This document shows positions 7,764 through 16,366 of a stretch of 64,000 nt of DNA, one piece after another; the first letter of the stretch is position 1, and every line of letters begins with the position of its first letter. The DNA comes from Acidobacteriota bacterium (GTDB lineage Bacteria; Acidobacteriota; Blastocatellia; Pyrinomonadales; Pyrinomonadaceae), in contig CP065003.1 in the NCBI GenBank assembly GCA_016700175.1, positions 692,001 through 756,000 on the forward strand. The letters are read 5' to 3'. The translations under genes were made by a program, and so were the position numbers. Under the pieces are notes generated by a model that searched no databases, was not told the origin of the DNA, and saw only the letters and a list, made by a program, of their open reading frames with translations.

Positions 7764-8771
7764 ATGGCTATCAAAGTCGGCATAAACGGTTTCGGAAGGA
7801 TCGGGCGCAACGTACTCCGGGCGTCACTGAACGATCCGGATCTGGATTTCGTCGCAGTGAACGACCTGACCGATACGAAAACACTTGCTCATCTGCTCAA
7901 GTACGATTCCGTGATGGGCAACCTCGAGCAGGACATTTCGGCGGGCGACGGCACGATCACTGTTGCCGGGGACCAGTTCAGGGTGTTCAGCGAAAGGGAC
8001 CCCGCGAACATTCCCTGGGAAGAGGTCGGCGCCGAGGTCGTCATCGAATCGACCGGCATCTTTCGCGACAAGGCAGGCGCCGGCAAACATCTGCGCGGGT
8101 CGGTGAAGAAAGTGATCATTTCGGCGCCCGGCAAGGATCCGGATGCGACGATAGTGCTCGGCGTGAACGAGGAAGTTTACGATCCGGAGAATCATCACAT
8201 CGTCTCGAACGCGTCCTGCACGACGAACTGCCTGGCGCCGGTGGCGAAGGTTATCCACGAAAAGTTCGGGGTCGTGAACGCCCAGATGACGACCATACAT
8301 GCGTACACCAACGACCAGCAGCTTCTCGACCTTCCGCACAAGGATCTCAGAAGGGCGCGTGCGGCGGGACTCTCGATGATCCCCACATCTACAGGCGCGG
8401 CGAAGGCGGTGGCGCTCGTGATCCCGGAGCTGGTAGGGAAGTTCGAGGGCATTTCCGTCCGTGTACCGACTCCGAACGTGTCGCTGGTCGACGTAGTTAT
8501 AAACGTCGAGACCCCGACGACCAGGGAAGCGGTCAACAAGGCGTTGAAGGACGCCGCCAACGAAGAACTCGCAGGAATCCTGGGGTTCTCCGAAGAACCG
8601 CTGGTATCGATCGACTACCGGGGCAACTCGCATTCGTCGATCGTTGATGCTGAGAACACGTCGGTGCTGGACGGCACTTCGGTGAAGATCCTTTCCTGGT
8701 ACGACAACGAATGGGGGTATTCGTGCAGGGTTAGAGACCTTGTGAAGTACATGGCATCGAAGGGGCTTTAG
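7764..8771 (+). CDS. gap: Glyceraldehyde-3-phosphate dehydrogenase, type I
   Basis: A 335-residue NAD(P)-dependent enzyme of glycolysis. The Rossmann motif is GINGFGRIGR (6-15), and the catalytic cysteine is Cys152 in SNASCTTNCLAP. The C-terminal WYDNEWGYSCR is intact. An SD-like GGAGGG lies 15 nt upstream of the ATG. It is first in a run with pgk and tpiA, the usual triose-phosphate cluster, separated from pgk by 89 nt that hold a hairpin. Confidence 0.97.
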   Translation: MAIKVGINGFGRIGRNVLRASLNDPDLDFVAVNDLTDTKTLAHLLKYDSVMGNLEQDISAGDGTITVAGDQFRVFSERDPANIPWEEVGAEVVIESTGIFRDKAGAGKHLRGSVKKVIISAPGKDPDATIVLGVNEEVYDPENHHIVSNASCTTNCLAPVAKVIHEKFGVVNAQMTTIHAYTNDQQLLDLPHKDLRRARAAGLSMIPTSTGAAKAVALVIPELVGKFEGISVRVPTPNVSLVDVVINVETPTTREAVNKALKDAANEELAGILGFSEEPLVSIDYRGNSHSSIVDAENTSVLDGTSVKILSWYDNEWGYSCRVRDLVKYMASKGL

Positions 8772-8804
8772 ATTCACTTTGAGCCCCGACGATGAGTTCC
8801 GACA

Positions 8805-8838
8805 CGGCCTTTCGCAGTACACAGTACGCGAAAGGCCG
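8805..8838 (+). promoter_or_regulatory. Hairpin between gap and pgk
   Basis: Perfect 11-bp stem CGGCCTTTCGC/GCGAAAGGCCG with a 12-nt loop that itself contains GTAC twice. No U-run follows, so it is not a standard terminator. It could protect the gap transcript end, be a processing site or give partial termination. Confidence 0.6.
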
Positions 8839-8860
8839 TTGAAGTGAATGGCGGATTGCG

Positions 8861-10057
8861 ATGAAAAAGAAGAGCATTAGAGACCTGAACCTGAATGGAA
8901 AAAGGGTGTTCGTTCGTGTTGATTTCAATGTTCCGATCAAGGAAGGCGAGGTGACGGACGACACCCGGATACGCGGCGCACTGCCCACGATACGTTACAT
9001 CATCGAGAATGGAGGGAAAGCGATTCTCGCCTCGCACCTTGGCCGCCCCGCAGGCGAACCGGATCCGGCATTCAGCCTTAGGCCCGTAGCGGCAAAACTC
9101 GGCGAACTGCTTGGCAAGAAAGTGGCGTTTGCCGAAGACTGCGTCGGAGAGAAGGCGGAGTCGGCGGTCCAAATGCTCGAAGAAGGCGGGGTGCTTCTTC
9201 TGGAGAATGTCCGATTTCACGTAGGCGAGAAGAAGAACGATGCGGATTTCTCGATGGCGCTTTCGAGGCTTGCTGATGTGTATGTCAATGACGCGTTCGG
9301 TACTGCACATCGGGCACATGCCTCTACTGCCGGTATCACCGAGTTCGTCGACGAGGCTGCTGCGGGATTGCTGATGGAGAAGGAGCTGGACGTCCTCGGG
9401 AAGGTCGTGGAGTCCCCCGAGAGACCGTTTGTGGCGATCCTCGGAGGTGCTAAAGTATCAGATAAGCTTCCAGTGATTAAATCATTGATAGAAAAGAAGG
9501 TAGACAAGCTGCTTATAGGCGGGGCGATGGCATATACCTTCTTCAAGGCGATGGGGTACACGGTGGGGAAATCGCTGGTCGAGGACGATATGCTTGAGAC
9601 AGCGCTCGAGATAAAAAAATCCGCCGAAGACGCCGGAATAACTCTATTGCTTCCCACGGATCATCAGGTCGTGGACTCGTTCGATCCTCTGAACTCAAGA
9701 AGGATAATTCCGATCGATTTCATGAACGCGGGGCTTGTCGGGCTGGACATAGGCACCGAGACCTCCGCGATCTACAAGAAAGCGCTGGAAGGAGCGAAGA
9801 CGATCATATGGAACGGCCCGATGGGCATGTTCGAAGAGAAACCGTTCGACGAAGGCACCATCGCGATCGCGAACGCGGTGGCGGAAGCGACAGACGAAGG
9901 CGCGTTCTCGGTCGTAGGCGGGGGGGATTCCGTCGCCGCAATAAACGAGGCCGGGCTCGCGGACCGCGTGTCGCACATTTCGACGGGCGGAGGCGCGACG
10001 CTGGAGTTCCTTTCTGGTGAGGAATTGCCGGGGGTTGCGGCGCTTGACGACGCCTGA
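8861..10057 (+). CDS. pgk: Phosphoglycerate kinase
   Basis: A 398-residue enzyme of normal length. The N-terminal signature VFVRVDFNVPI (about 15-25), the SHLGRP substrate motif, and the C-terminal nucleotide-binding segment GGGDSVAAINEAG are all present. It converts 1,3-bisphosphoglycerate and ADP to 3-phosphoglycerate and ATP. tpiA begins 23 nt downstream, which supports co-transcription of the two. Confidence 0.97.
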   Translation: MKKKSIRDLNLNGKRVFVRVDFNVPIKEGEVTDDTRIRGALPTIRYIIENGGKAILASHLGRPAGEPDPAFSLRPVAAKLGELLGKKVAFAEDCVGEKAESAVQMLEEGGVLLLENVRFHVGEKKNDADFSMALSRLADVYVNDAFGTAHRAHASTAGITEFVDEAAAGLLMEKELDVLGKVVESPERPFVAILGGAKVSDKLPVIKSLIEKKVDKLLIGGAMAYTFFKAMGYTVGKSLVEDDMLETALEIKKSAEDAGITLLLPTDHQVVDSFDPLNSRRIIPIDFMNAGLVGLDIGTETSAIYKKALEGAKTIIWNGPMGMFEEKPFDEGTIAIANAVAEATDEGAFSVVGGGDSVAAINEAGLADRVSHISTGGGATLEFLSGEELPGVAALDDA

Positions 10058-10080
10058 GGGACCGAACAGGAGAGAATGAT

Positions 10081-10836
10081 ATGAGAAAGCCTGTGATCGC
10101 GGGAAACTGGAAGATGCATAAGCTGATCGGCGAGTCCGTGGACACGGCGGTCGAGCTAAGGGACCTCGTTTCAAATGCCGGACATTCCGAGGTGGTCATC
10201 GCTCCCGTATTTACGGCGCTAAGGTCCGTCGCCGACCGTCTGGAGGGCAGCAATGTGCGGGTCGCGGCGCAGGACTGTTCGACGAAAGCGGAACACACGG
10301 CGAGGACTGGAGAGGTATGCGCCGATATGCTGAAAGACGCGGGGGCGACCTACGTGATCATAGGTCATTCGGAGCGCAGGCAATTCAACGGCGAAACGGA
10401 TGAGACAGTCAACGCCAAGGTAAAAGCGGCTCTAAAGCACGGCCTTGTGTGCATCGTGTGCGTTGGCGAGGACCTCTCCCAGAGGGAATCGGGGGATGCC
10501 CAGAAGGTAGTCGCAACCCAGGTTTCCGGCGGGCTTGCCGGATTGACACTCACCGACATGGAACGTATCATTATCGCTTACGAGCCTGTCTGGGCGATCG
10601 GTACCGGAAGGACCGCAACGCCTGAACAGGCTCAAGAAATGCATGGGTTCATAAGGCGCGCCATTGCTTCATCGCACTCGAAAGAATGCGCCGACTCCGT
10701 GAGGATCCTTTACGGAGGTTCCGTCAAGCCCGACAATATCGCGGACTTGATGGATAGGGAAGACATCGACGGGGCTCTGGTCGGAGGAGCGAGCCTGGAG
10801 GCAGGGTCGTTCGCATCGATCGTAAATTACAGGTGA
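10081..10836 (+). CDS. tpiA: Triose-phosphate isomerase
   Basis: A 251-residue TIM barrel. Catalytic residues are all visible: Lys in GNWKMHK (about 10-16), His in IGHSERR and Glu in AYEPVWAIGTG. The phosphate-binding loop YGGSVKPDN is intact. It interconverts dihydroxyacetone phosphate and glyceraldehyde 3-phosphate and completes the gap-pgk-tpiA set. secG starts 22 nt downstream, a common arrangement in bacteria. Confidence 0.97.
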   Translation: MRKPVIAGNWKMHKLIGESVDTAVELRDLVSNAGHSEVVIAPVFTALRSVADRLEGSNVRVAAQDCSTKAEHTARTGEVCADMLKDAGATYVIIGHSERRQFNGETDETVNAKVKAALKHGLVCIVCVGEDLSQRESGDAQKVVATQVSGGLAGLTLTDMERIIIAYEPVWAIGTGRTATPEQAQEMHGFIRRAIASSHSKECADSVRILYGGSVKPDNIADLMDREDIDGALVGGASLEAGSFASIVNYR

Positions 10837-10858
10837 GACTCCGAAGGGGAAATTGGTT

Positions 10859-11305
10859 TTGGAAACGTTTTTGTACATAGTATTTTTTCTCTCCTGCGTG
10901 TTGCTGATCGCGGCTGTTCTGCTTCAGCCGGGTAAGACGGATGCGGGCGCATTGTTCACCAGCAATGTGTCGAGCGCGGCGCTCAACCCCAGGGGTACGC
11001 AGTCTGTTCTTTCAAAGCTTACCATCGCGATGGCGGCGGTCTTTATGCTCTCGGCGTTGTTCCTTTCGCTCCCTGCTATCACCGGCAAGGTTTCTGTGCT
11101 GCAGACGCAAGGCGAAGGAGGTCCCGCAAACACGACCGAAGGGGCGGCGAACACGAACGCGGGAAACACGAACGCTCAGAATGCAGCGCCGGCGAATACT
11201 TCCCCGGCAAATGCCGCGAATACACAGGGCGCTTCGAACGCGGAGCCAAAGGCCGCGGAAGCGAACAAGGCTGAGGCTGAAGGCCAGGAAACGGGCGGCA
11301 AGTAG
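10859..11305 (+). CDS. secG: Preprotein translocase subunit SecG
   Basis: A SecG protein of 148 residues with two membrane segments: FLYIVFFLSCVLLIAAVLL near the start, and a second one around IAMAAVFMLSALFLSL. Between them are the family's QPGKTDAGALF and LNPRGTQSVLSKLT motifs. Past residue ~80 there is a long low-complexity tail rich in Ala, Asn, Thr and Glu, much longer than in E. coli SecG. The start is non-ATG: TTG at 10859 is 8 nt after an AAGGGGA Shine-Dalgarno, while TTG at 10853 is too close to it. It follows tpiA by 22 nt. Confidence 0.93.
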   Translation: METFLYIVFFLSCVLLIAAVLLQPGKTDAGALFTSNVSSAALNPRGTQSVLSKLTIAMAAVFMLSALFLSLPAITGKVSVLQTQGEGGPANTTEGAANTNAGNTNAQNAAPANTSPANAANTQGASNAEPKAAEANKAEAEGQETGGK

Positions 11306-11324
11306 CCCGGTAGAAAATTCAAAA

Positions 11325-11409
11325 GCCGAGGTGGCGAAATAGGTAGACGCGCACGTTTGAGGGGCGTGTGGAGCAATCCGTGCGGGTTCAAGTCCCGCCC
11401 TCGGCACCA
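11325..11409 (+). tRNA. tRNA-Leu (anticodon GAG)
   Basis: A class II tRNA of 85 nt. The acceptor stem GCCGAGG pairs with CCTCGGC, followed by discriminator A and an encoded CCA. The anticodon stem CACGT/GCGTG encloses loop TTGAGGG with anticodon GAG. A long variable arm and the GGTTCAAGTCC T-arm are present. It begins 19 nt after the secG stop and is followed by a strong terminator. Confidence 0.97.
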
Positions 11410-11420
11410 CAGAAAAGAAA

Positions 11421-11453
11421 AAGAGACGCGAAATTGATCGCGTCTCTTTTTTT
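11421..11453 (+). terminator. Rho-independent terminator after tRNA-Leu
   Basis: Stem AAGAGACGCG/CGCGTCTCTT with an 8-nt loop and a run of seven T. It lies between the tRNA and the convergent carboxylase gene. A-rich sequence on the other side suggests it may work in both directions. Confidence 0.92.
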
Positions 11454-11482
11454 GTGATCGTTTCAGAAACTTGCCCGAATCA

Positions 11483-13051
11483 CTACAGCGGGATGTTACC
11501 GTGTTTCTTCGGCGGGTTAGTGTCGCGCTTCGTCTGGAGCATCGTGAGAGCCCGGATTAGCTTCGGCCTGGTTTCGGATGGCTCGATAACCTCGTCGATG
11601 TACCCGTGCTTCGCGGCGACATAGGGATTCGCGAATTTCTCTTCGAACTCCGCCACTTTTTGCTTCCTGAGTGTCTCCGCGTCCGTCGTCTCGGCGAACT
11701 CCTTTCTGTACAGCACGCCGACGGCGCCGTCGGCGCCCATCACAGCGATCTCGGCCGTCGGATACGCGAAATTGACGTCGGTACGAATATGTTTGGAAGC
11801 CATCACGCAGTACGCGCCTCCGTATGCCTTGCGTGTGATCACAGTGATCTTCGGGACCGTGGCCTCCGCGAAGGCGTAGAGCAGTTTGGCGCCGTTGCGT
11901 ATGATCCCCTGGTGCTCCTGGTTGACGCCCGGGAGGAATCCCGGAACGTCTTCGAAGGTGATGAGAGGGATGTTGAAGCAGTCGCAGAACCGTACGAACC
12001 GAGCGCCTTTGATCGACGCATCGATATCCAGAACACCCGCCAGATATGCAGGCTGGTTCGCGACGATGCCGACCGAATGACCGCCAAGCCTTGCGAATCC
12101 CACCACGATGTTCGGGGCGAAATGCTCCTGAACCTCAAAGAAGTAGTTCTCGTCGACAACCGTGTTGATGATGTCCCGTATGTCGTACGGCTGGTTCGAA
12201 GAATCGGGGACCATCGAATTCAGTGCTTCATCGGCCCTGTCTGAGGGGTCCTCGGTCGGCACGAACGGAGGCGCGTCCATGTTGTTCGAGGGTACGAAAG
12301 AAAGCAACTCGCGGGCGAGCCTGAGGCAGTGCTCGTCGTCATCGGCCGCAAAATGAGCTACGCCCGATTTCGAGTTGTGCGTCATCGCGCCGCCGAGTTC
12401 TCGTTTCGTCACGTCCTCGTGCGTAACCGTCTTGATAACGTCGGGGCCGGTGATGAACATATAGGAGGTCTCGCGGACCATTATGTTGAAGTCGGTGATC
12501 GCGGGGGAATAGACCGCTCCTCCCGCACACGGGCCCATGATGCAGCTGATCTGCGGCACGACGCCGCTCGCGAGAGTATTGCGAAGAAATATGTCCGCGT
12601 AGCCTCCCAGCGAGACCACGCCTTCCTGGATCCTTGCTCCGCCGGAGTCATTGAGTCCGATAACCGGCGCCCCGGTCTTCATCGCGAGATCCACCACCTT
12701 GCAGATCTTCATCGCGTGGGTCTCGCTGAGCGATCCGCCGAAGACGGTGAAGTCCTGGGCGAACACGAATACCGGCCGTCCGTCCACAAGTCCGTGGCCG
12801 GTGACGACACCGTCCCCGTCGAACTTCTTTTGGTCGAGACCGAAATCAGTCGATCGGTGCTCGACGAACTTGTCGAACTCCTCAAATGTCCCCTCATCGA
12901 GAAAGAAATCGACCCTTTCGCGGGCTGTCATCTTCCCCGCGGACCTCTGTTTCTCAAGCCGTTCCTCGCCCCCGCCTTTCTCGGCAAGGCGGGATCTTTC
13001 CCTAAGTTGTTCGAGCTTGTCCATTTTTTCTTCGGAAGCCGTTGGAAGCAT
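11483..13051 (-). CDS. Acyl-CoA carboxylase carboxyltransferase (beta) subunit, propionyl/methylmalonyl-CoA type
   Basis: A 522-residue carboxyltransferase with two crotonase-like halves. The N-terminal RSAGKMTARERVDFFLDEGTF-type segment, GGARIQEGV, the oxyanion region MGPCAGGAVYSPA and the C-terminal half with DVPGFLPGVNQEHQGII and KAYGGAYCVM match PccB/MmdA. It transfers carboxyl from biotin to propionyl-CoA or a related acyl-CoA. The biotin carboxylase and carrier subunits are not nearby. The ATG at 13051 is used; a second ATG at 13024 (MDKLEQL) is equally possible. It is monocistronic here, convergent with tRNA-Leu. Confidence 0.9.
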   Translation of the reverse strand: MLPTASEEKMDKLEQLRERSRLAEKGGGEERLEKQRSAGKMTARERVDFFLDEGTFEEFDKFVEHRSTDFGLDQKKFDGDGVVTGHGLVDGRPVFVFAQDFTVFGGSLSETHAMKICKVVDLAMKTGAPVIGLNDSGGARIQEGVVSLGGYADIFLRNTLASGVVPQISCIMGPCAGGAVYSPAITDFNIMVRETSYMFITGPDVIKTVTHEDVTKRELGGAMTHNSKSGVAHFAADDDEHCLRLARELLSFVPSNNMDAPPFVPTEDPSDRADEALNSMVPDSSNQPYDIRDIINTVVDENYFFEVQEHFAPNIVVGFARLGGHSVGIVANQPAYLAGVLDIDASIKGARFVRFCDCFNIPLITFEDVPGFLPGVNQEHQGIIRNGAKLLYAFAEATVPKITVITRKAYGGAYCVMASKHIRTDVNFAYPTAEIAVMGADGAVGVLYRKEFAETTDAETLRKQKVAEFEEKFANPYVAAKHGYIDEVIEPSETRPKLIRALTMLQTKRDTNPPKKHGNIPL

Positions 13052-13099
13052 AGGTTCGAGTTTACCCCCGGTTTGGTCTATTGCAAGCGAACAACCCGC

Positions 13100-13621
13100 T
13101 CAGACAGCCTTGCCTAAAGCGGTTACGTCCATCGGTACGGTCGAGTCGAAAGGGAACCGGCGCCCTTCGATCAGGTGTACGAGTTCCTGGATCGCGTCAA
13201 GGGCATTCAATACCGTAAGTTCGGGATACCTGTACTTTAGGGAGTTGTCGCGGAACTCTTCGCGGTCGAGGATCTCGTACGAAAGGTCGCCTCTTACAAG
13301 TATGTCCATATCCAAGTCTACATAATCCATTTCGCCTTCGTCGGTCAGAACCGGCGGCTGGTTGACGTTGCAGTAAAAGTTGCGGAACGCGCCTTCGGGC
13401 TCGTGGAATCTGAACACGCTGTACCAGCGGTCGAGCCAGTAGTACTCAAGGGAATGGGTACCTGTCTTTATGTGACCGAGGTTCGGATGGTTCACGTCAT
13501 GCTCAAATTGCCCGAGCAAGGTCAGAAGCGAACCTTCAGCGCTTACGAGACGTGCGTTCCAGCTTCTGTGCAGGCTGAAATCGAACTTCCTTGCGTTGAT
13601 CTTTACCAGCTTGTTTATCAA
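13100..13621 (-). CDS. DUF402 domain protein
   Basis: A 173-residue protein with the DUF402 pattern: YYWLDRWYSVFRF (about 61-73), FRNFYCNVNQPPVL and the acidic YVDLDMDILV followed by YEILDREEF. Characterised members hydrolyse nucleoside tri- or diphosphates with metal held by the acidic residues, so a phosphatase role is plausible but not shown. Start is a TTG at 13621 that overlaps the TGA of the upstream alpha/beta hydrolase (TTGA), which implies coupling. There is no better start. Confidence 0.8.
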   Translation of the reverse strand: MINKLVKINARKFDFSLHRSWNARLVSAEGSLLTLLGQFEHDVNHPNLGHIKTGTHSLEYYWLDRWYSVFRFHEPEGAFRNFYCNVNQPPVLTDEGEMDYVDLDMDILVRGDLSYEILDREEFRDNSLKYRYPELTVLNALDAIQELVHLIEGRRFPFDSTVPMDVTALGKAV

Positions 13622-14400
13622 TTACTTAGATCCAGTGACTTAAGGAAGGTAATCAAGTGTCGATCGAATTCGGACGGCGCTTCGAGGTTTGAATAATGTC
13701 CGGCGCCTTCGATCGTTTCAAGGAGCGCATCGGGAATTCCCTCGACCAATTCGTTCGCGGCATCAAGTCCGGTCACCGAATCCTCTTCTCCAAAGACCAG
13801 AAGGGTCGGAACTGAAACATCTTTAAGGTAAGGCACGGAATCCGGCCTTGCGGCCATTCCGCGCAGCGCGCTGCAAATTGCGTCCGAGGATTGCTCCCGG
13901 ACGATGGCGCCAAGCCGGGACATCAGTTCACCATTGTTCTTCAGCGTTTCCCCGCTGACAAGCTTGGGCAGCAACGAATCAACAAGAACCGAAGAGCCTT
14001 CCGTTTCCACTGTTTCGATCATCTGGTCCCTCGCCGCGCGCTTCTCGTCCGAATCCGCGCTCGCCGACGTGTCGCAGAGGATCAAAGCCTTGAATGACAA
14101 GGGGAATATGTCGTAAAGCCTGAAAAGGACGTAGCCGCCCATCGAGAGTCCGCAAAACACTGCCTTTGGAATGCCGAGTGTCGCGACGGTCTCCGAAACC
14201 TCGCGCGCCATATACTCCATTCCTACAGTGGTGGGGCCTTCTTCGGAGCGTCCGAAACCCGTCAGGTCCGGCACGATCACGCGGTAACCCTCCTCGGCGA
14301 GCGCCCAAGCGTTGGACTCCCACATGCGCCCGTCCAGAGGGAAGGCGTGCAGCATTACGACCGGATATCCGGACCCATATTCTCTAAAGGAAAGTGACAT
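13618..14400 (-). CDS. Alpha/beta hydrolase
   Basis: A 260-residue alpha/beta-fold hydrolase. The nucleophile elbow GLSMG (84-88) places the catalytic Ser at 86. HAFPLDGRMW near the start forms the oxyanion region, LLVFGEEDSVTG carries the acid and GAGHYSNLEAP the catalytic His. It is similar to esterase/haloperoxidase-like and 3-oxoadipate enol-lactonase-like enzymes; the substrate cannot be told. I chose the ATG at 14400, where ATG and the upstream TGA overlap by one base, over an in-frame extension to 14496 inside the upstream gene. Confidence 0.85.
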   Translation of the reverse strand: MSLSFREYGSGYPVVMLHAFPLDGRMWESNAWALAEEGYRVIVPDLTGFGRSEEGPTTVGMEYMAREVSETVATLGIPKAVFCGLSMGGYVLFRLYDIFPLSFKALILCDTSASADSDEKRAARDQMIETVETEGSSVLVDSLLPKLVSGETLKNNGELMSRLGAIVREQSSDAICSALRGMAARPDSVPYLKDVSVPTLLVFGEEDSVTGLDAANELVEGIPDALLETIEGAGHYSNLEAPSEFDRHLITFLKSLDLSN

Positions 14401-14861
14401 CAGTCTTTCGTTTCTTCGCTCCGGACAACCAGCACGGAGCAGGGGGCGTGATGAACGACCGAATCGGAGACGGAACCGAGGAGCAGCCTTTCCCATCGGT
14501 TGTAGCCGTGGGAGCCGACGACGATAAGGTCCGCGCCCATGTCTTCCGCTTTTTCAACTATCCGGCTTTCGGGGGAACCGATCAGGATCTCAGTTCTGAC
14601 GTTGACACTCGTTTCTGACAGGCTCTCTTCGACAACACGGCTCGTTTCTGCAAGCACGGCTTCGGCATTCTCTCTCGCGATCTTTTCGATCTCTTGTGTG
14701 TTCGGCAGATACCCGGCATACGCGTCGAATGCCATGGGCACGGCCATGTCGATCACGGTGATGATCGTGACCTCATCCCCATCCGCTAACCGAGGGTTTC
14801 CGACCATCTCTACGGCAGCATTGCTTTCGGACGTGCCGTCAGTAGCAAGTATCACTCTCAT
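14400..14861 (-). CDS. Universal stress protein (UspA family)
   Basis: A 153-residue Usp domain. It opens with the typical MRVILATDGTSES and closes with the ATP-binding signature: GSHGYNRWERLLLGSVSDSV, then CSVLVVR. That is the G-x2-G-x9-G-S/T pattern of the ATP-binding subgroup. It acts in the cytoplasm under stress in known cases. ATG at 14861 is preferred to a TTG at 14882. It overlaps the hydrolase gene start and is likely co-transcribed with it and the DUF402 gene. Confidence 0.88.
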   Translation of the reverse strand: MRVILATDGTSESNAAVEMVGNPRLADGDEVTIITVIDMAVPMAFDAYAGYLPNTQEIEKIARENAEAVLAETSRVVEESLSETSVNVRTEILIGSPESRIVEKAEDMGADLIVVGSHGYNRWERLLLGSVSDSVVHHAPCSVLVVRSEETKD

Positions 14862-14933
14862 AGGCGGGATCTCCGACGACAATCTTACATTCTGCGATGG
14901 AAAATCCGAAACTCGCGTGGGAAGCCAGCCGAT

Positions 14934-15383
14934 TCACAACTCATTCTCGGCAGGATCTTCCTTGCAAGGCTCGCACAGGTTCTTTCGGATCCGGTCAAGG
15001 ACCAGCATCACCGTGTTTCGCTCGATCGGGCTGAGGCCTTTCAATGTCGCCTCGTCGAGCTTCGCGATCGCGGTTTCCGCCTCCTCCCGCATGGCAAGCC
15101 CTTTCTCTGTCAGGTGGATCCTTCGCAGCCTCTTGTCTCCCGGACAGGGCCTGGATTCCACGAGGCCCTGCTTTTCAAGTTTCCCAACCAGCACATTCAC
15201 CGTAGGAGGCGCTACTCCAAGCATCCTCGTCAACTCCGCCTGGGACCGGCCGTCCTTTTCCCATAGAGAGAACAGCACGTTCGCCTGGCCGGCGTGAAGC
15301 CCAACCGACGTAAGTGCGGCTTCAGAGGCGTTCCTGTGGGCTATCGCGATCCGTGCTAGCAGTCTGCTTATGCTGGTTTCCAT
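14934..15383 (-). CDS. MarR family transcriptional regulator
   Basis: A 149-residue winged-helix regulator. The recognition region is SQAELTRMLGVAPPTVNVLVGKLEKQGLVE (about 47-76, quoted in parts: SQAELTRMLGVA and PPTVNVLVGKLE), then the wing DKRLRRIHLTEKG. A C-terminal CEPCKED pair of cysteines could sense thiols or metal. It is divergent from a pirin gene with a 91-bp region between them, so it probably controls that gene and itself. Confidence 0.9.
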   Translation of the reverse strand: METSISRLLARIAIAHRNASEAALTSVGLHAGQANVLFSLWEKDGRSQAELTRMLGVAPPTVNVLVGKLEKQGLVESRPCPGDKRLRRIHLTEKGLAMREEAETAIAKLDEATLKGLSPIERNTVMLVLDRIRKNLCEPCKEDPAENEL

Positions 15384-15393
15384 ATGCGGCCGT

Positions 15394-15421
15394 TTGACAA
15401 TGTCCTTAGCTGGCTCATAAT
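15394..15421 (+). promoter_or_regulatory. Probable promoter of the pirin gene, with inverted repeat
   Basis: TTGACA (15394-15399), a 16-nt spacer and CATAAT (15416-15421). The half-site CTTAGC (15405-15410) falls inside the spacer and its inverse GCTAAG is at 15436-15441, downstream of the -10. Binding by the divergent MarR protein there would block transcription; this is inferred. Confidence 0.5.
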
Positions 15422-15474
15422 ACCATCATTAGGAGGCTAAGCAAGTTGGAGGGGAGGCAAGGGCAGATCGCGCA

Positions 15475-16323
15475 ATGAAGGAGATCAGAAAGATCGTCAA
15501 AACTGTGGAGCCGGAGGAAGCCACCGACGGGGCCGGCGTACTGCTTAAAAGGGTCCTGGGGACGCATAAGTTAAGCTATATCGATCCGTTCCTGCTTCTG
15601 GACCATTTCGGCTCCGAGGACCCGGACGACTACATCGGCGGGTTCCCCATGCATCCTCACAGGGGGATCGAGACTGTGACTTACCTGCTGCGGGGCGCTG
15701 TTAAGCACAGGGATTCGGAAGGTAACGAAGGAATAATCCGGGCTGGGGGAGTGCAGTGGATGACCGCCGGCAGCGGTATCATTCACGAGGAGATGCCGCA
15801 GTTGGAGGACGGAGAGCTTGAGGGCTTCCAGTTGTGGGTAAACCTGCCGGCGGCGTCGAAGATGATGAATCCGCGCTATAGGGAATTCGGGCGAGACGAG
15901 ATCCCGGTTGCGATTCCTTCGGAAGGGGTTGAAGTCAGGATCATCGCGGGGCGATTCGATGAAACGGCAGGCGCGGTCACAGAACTCGAGGCGGCCGCGG
16001 GTTTTTACGACGTTGCGGTCGAAAGCGGGAAGCAGTTAGAGTTCGAACTCGGGAAACACGACAATGCCTTTGTTTATGTTTTCAAGGGGACATGCATCGA
16101 GGTAGACGGAAACGGGGAAATTCTCACGGCGCCTGTACTTGGGTTGTTCAACGAGGGGAAACGCATTAGCCTGAAGGCCGGCGATGCCGGCGCACGGCTC
16201 TTGCTCGTTCACGGCAGTCCTCTTCAAGAATCGGTCGCCCGGTACGGTCCGTTCGTGATGAACACCAGGGAGGAAATAGCGGAGGCCCTTAACGATTTAA
16301 GCAGCGGAACTTTTGTTAAATAA
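15475..16323 (+). CDS. Pirin family protein
   Basis: A 282-residue bicupin. The N-terminal cupin holds the metal-ligand motif MHPHRGIETVTYLLRG and, about 45 residues later, the HEEMP segment. The C-terminal domain has the pirin FNEGKRISLKAG and LLVHGSPLQE motifs. Bacterial pirins are linked to quercetin dioxygenase activity or to metabolic control, but no specific role can be read here. The neighbouring MarR gene is divergent and suggests regulation by an oxidant or aromatic signal. Confidence 0.9.
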   Translation: MKEIRKIVKTVEPEEATDGAGVLLKRVLGTHKLSYIDPFLLLDHFGSEDPDDYIGGFPMHPHRGIETVTYLLRGAVKHRDSEGNEGIIRAGGVQWMTAGSGIIHEEMPQLEDGELEGFQLWVNLPAASKMMNPRYREFGRDEIPVAIPSEGVEVRIIAGRFDETAGAVTELEAAAGFYDVAVESGKQLEFELGKHDNAFVYVFKGTCIEVDGNGEILTAPVLGLFNEGKRISLKAGDAGARLLLVHGSPLQESVARYGPFVMNTREEIAEALNDLSSGTFVK

Positions 16324-16366
16324 GCGCATTAAGATAGTGATTAATGACTGTGGTGGGTATTAAACA

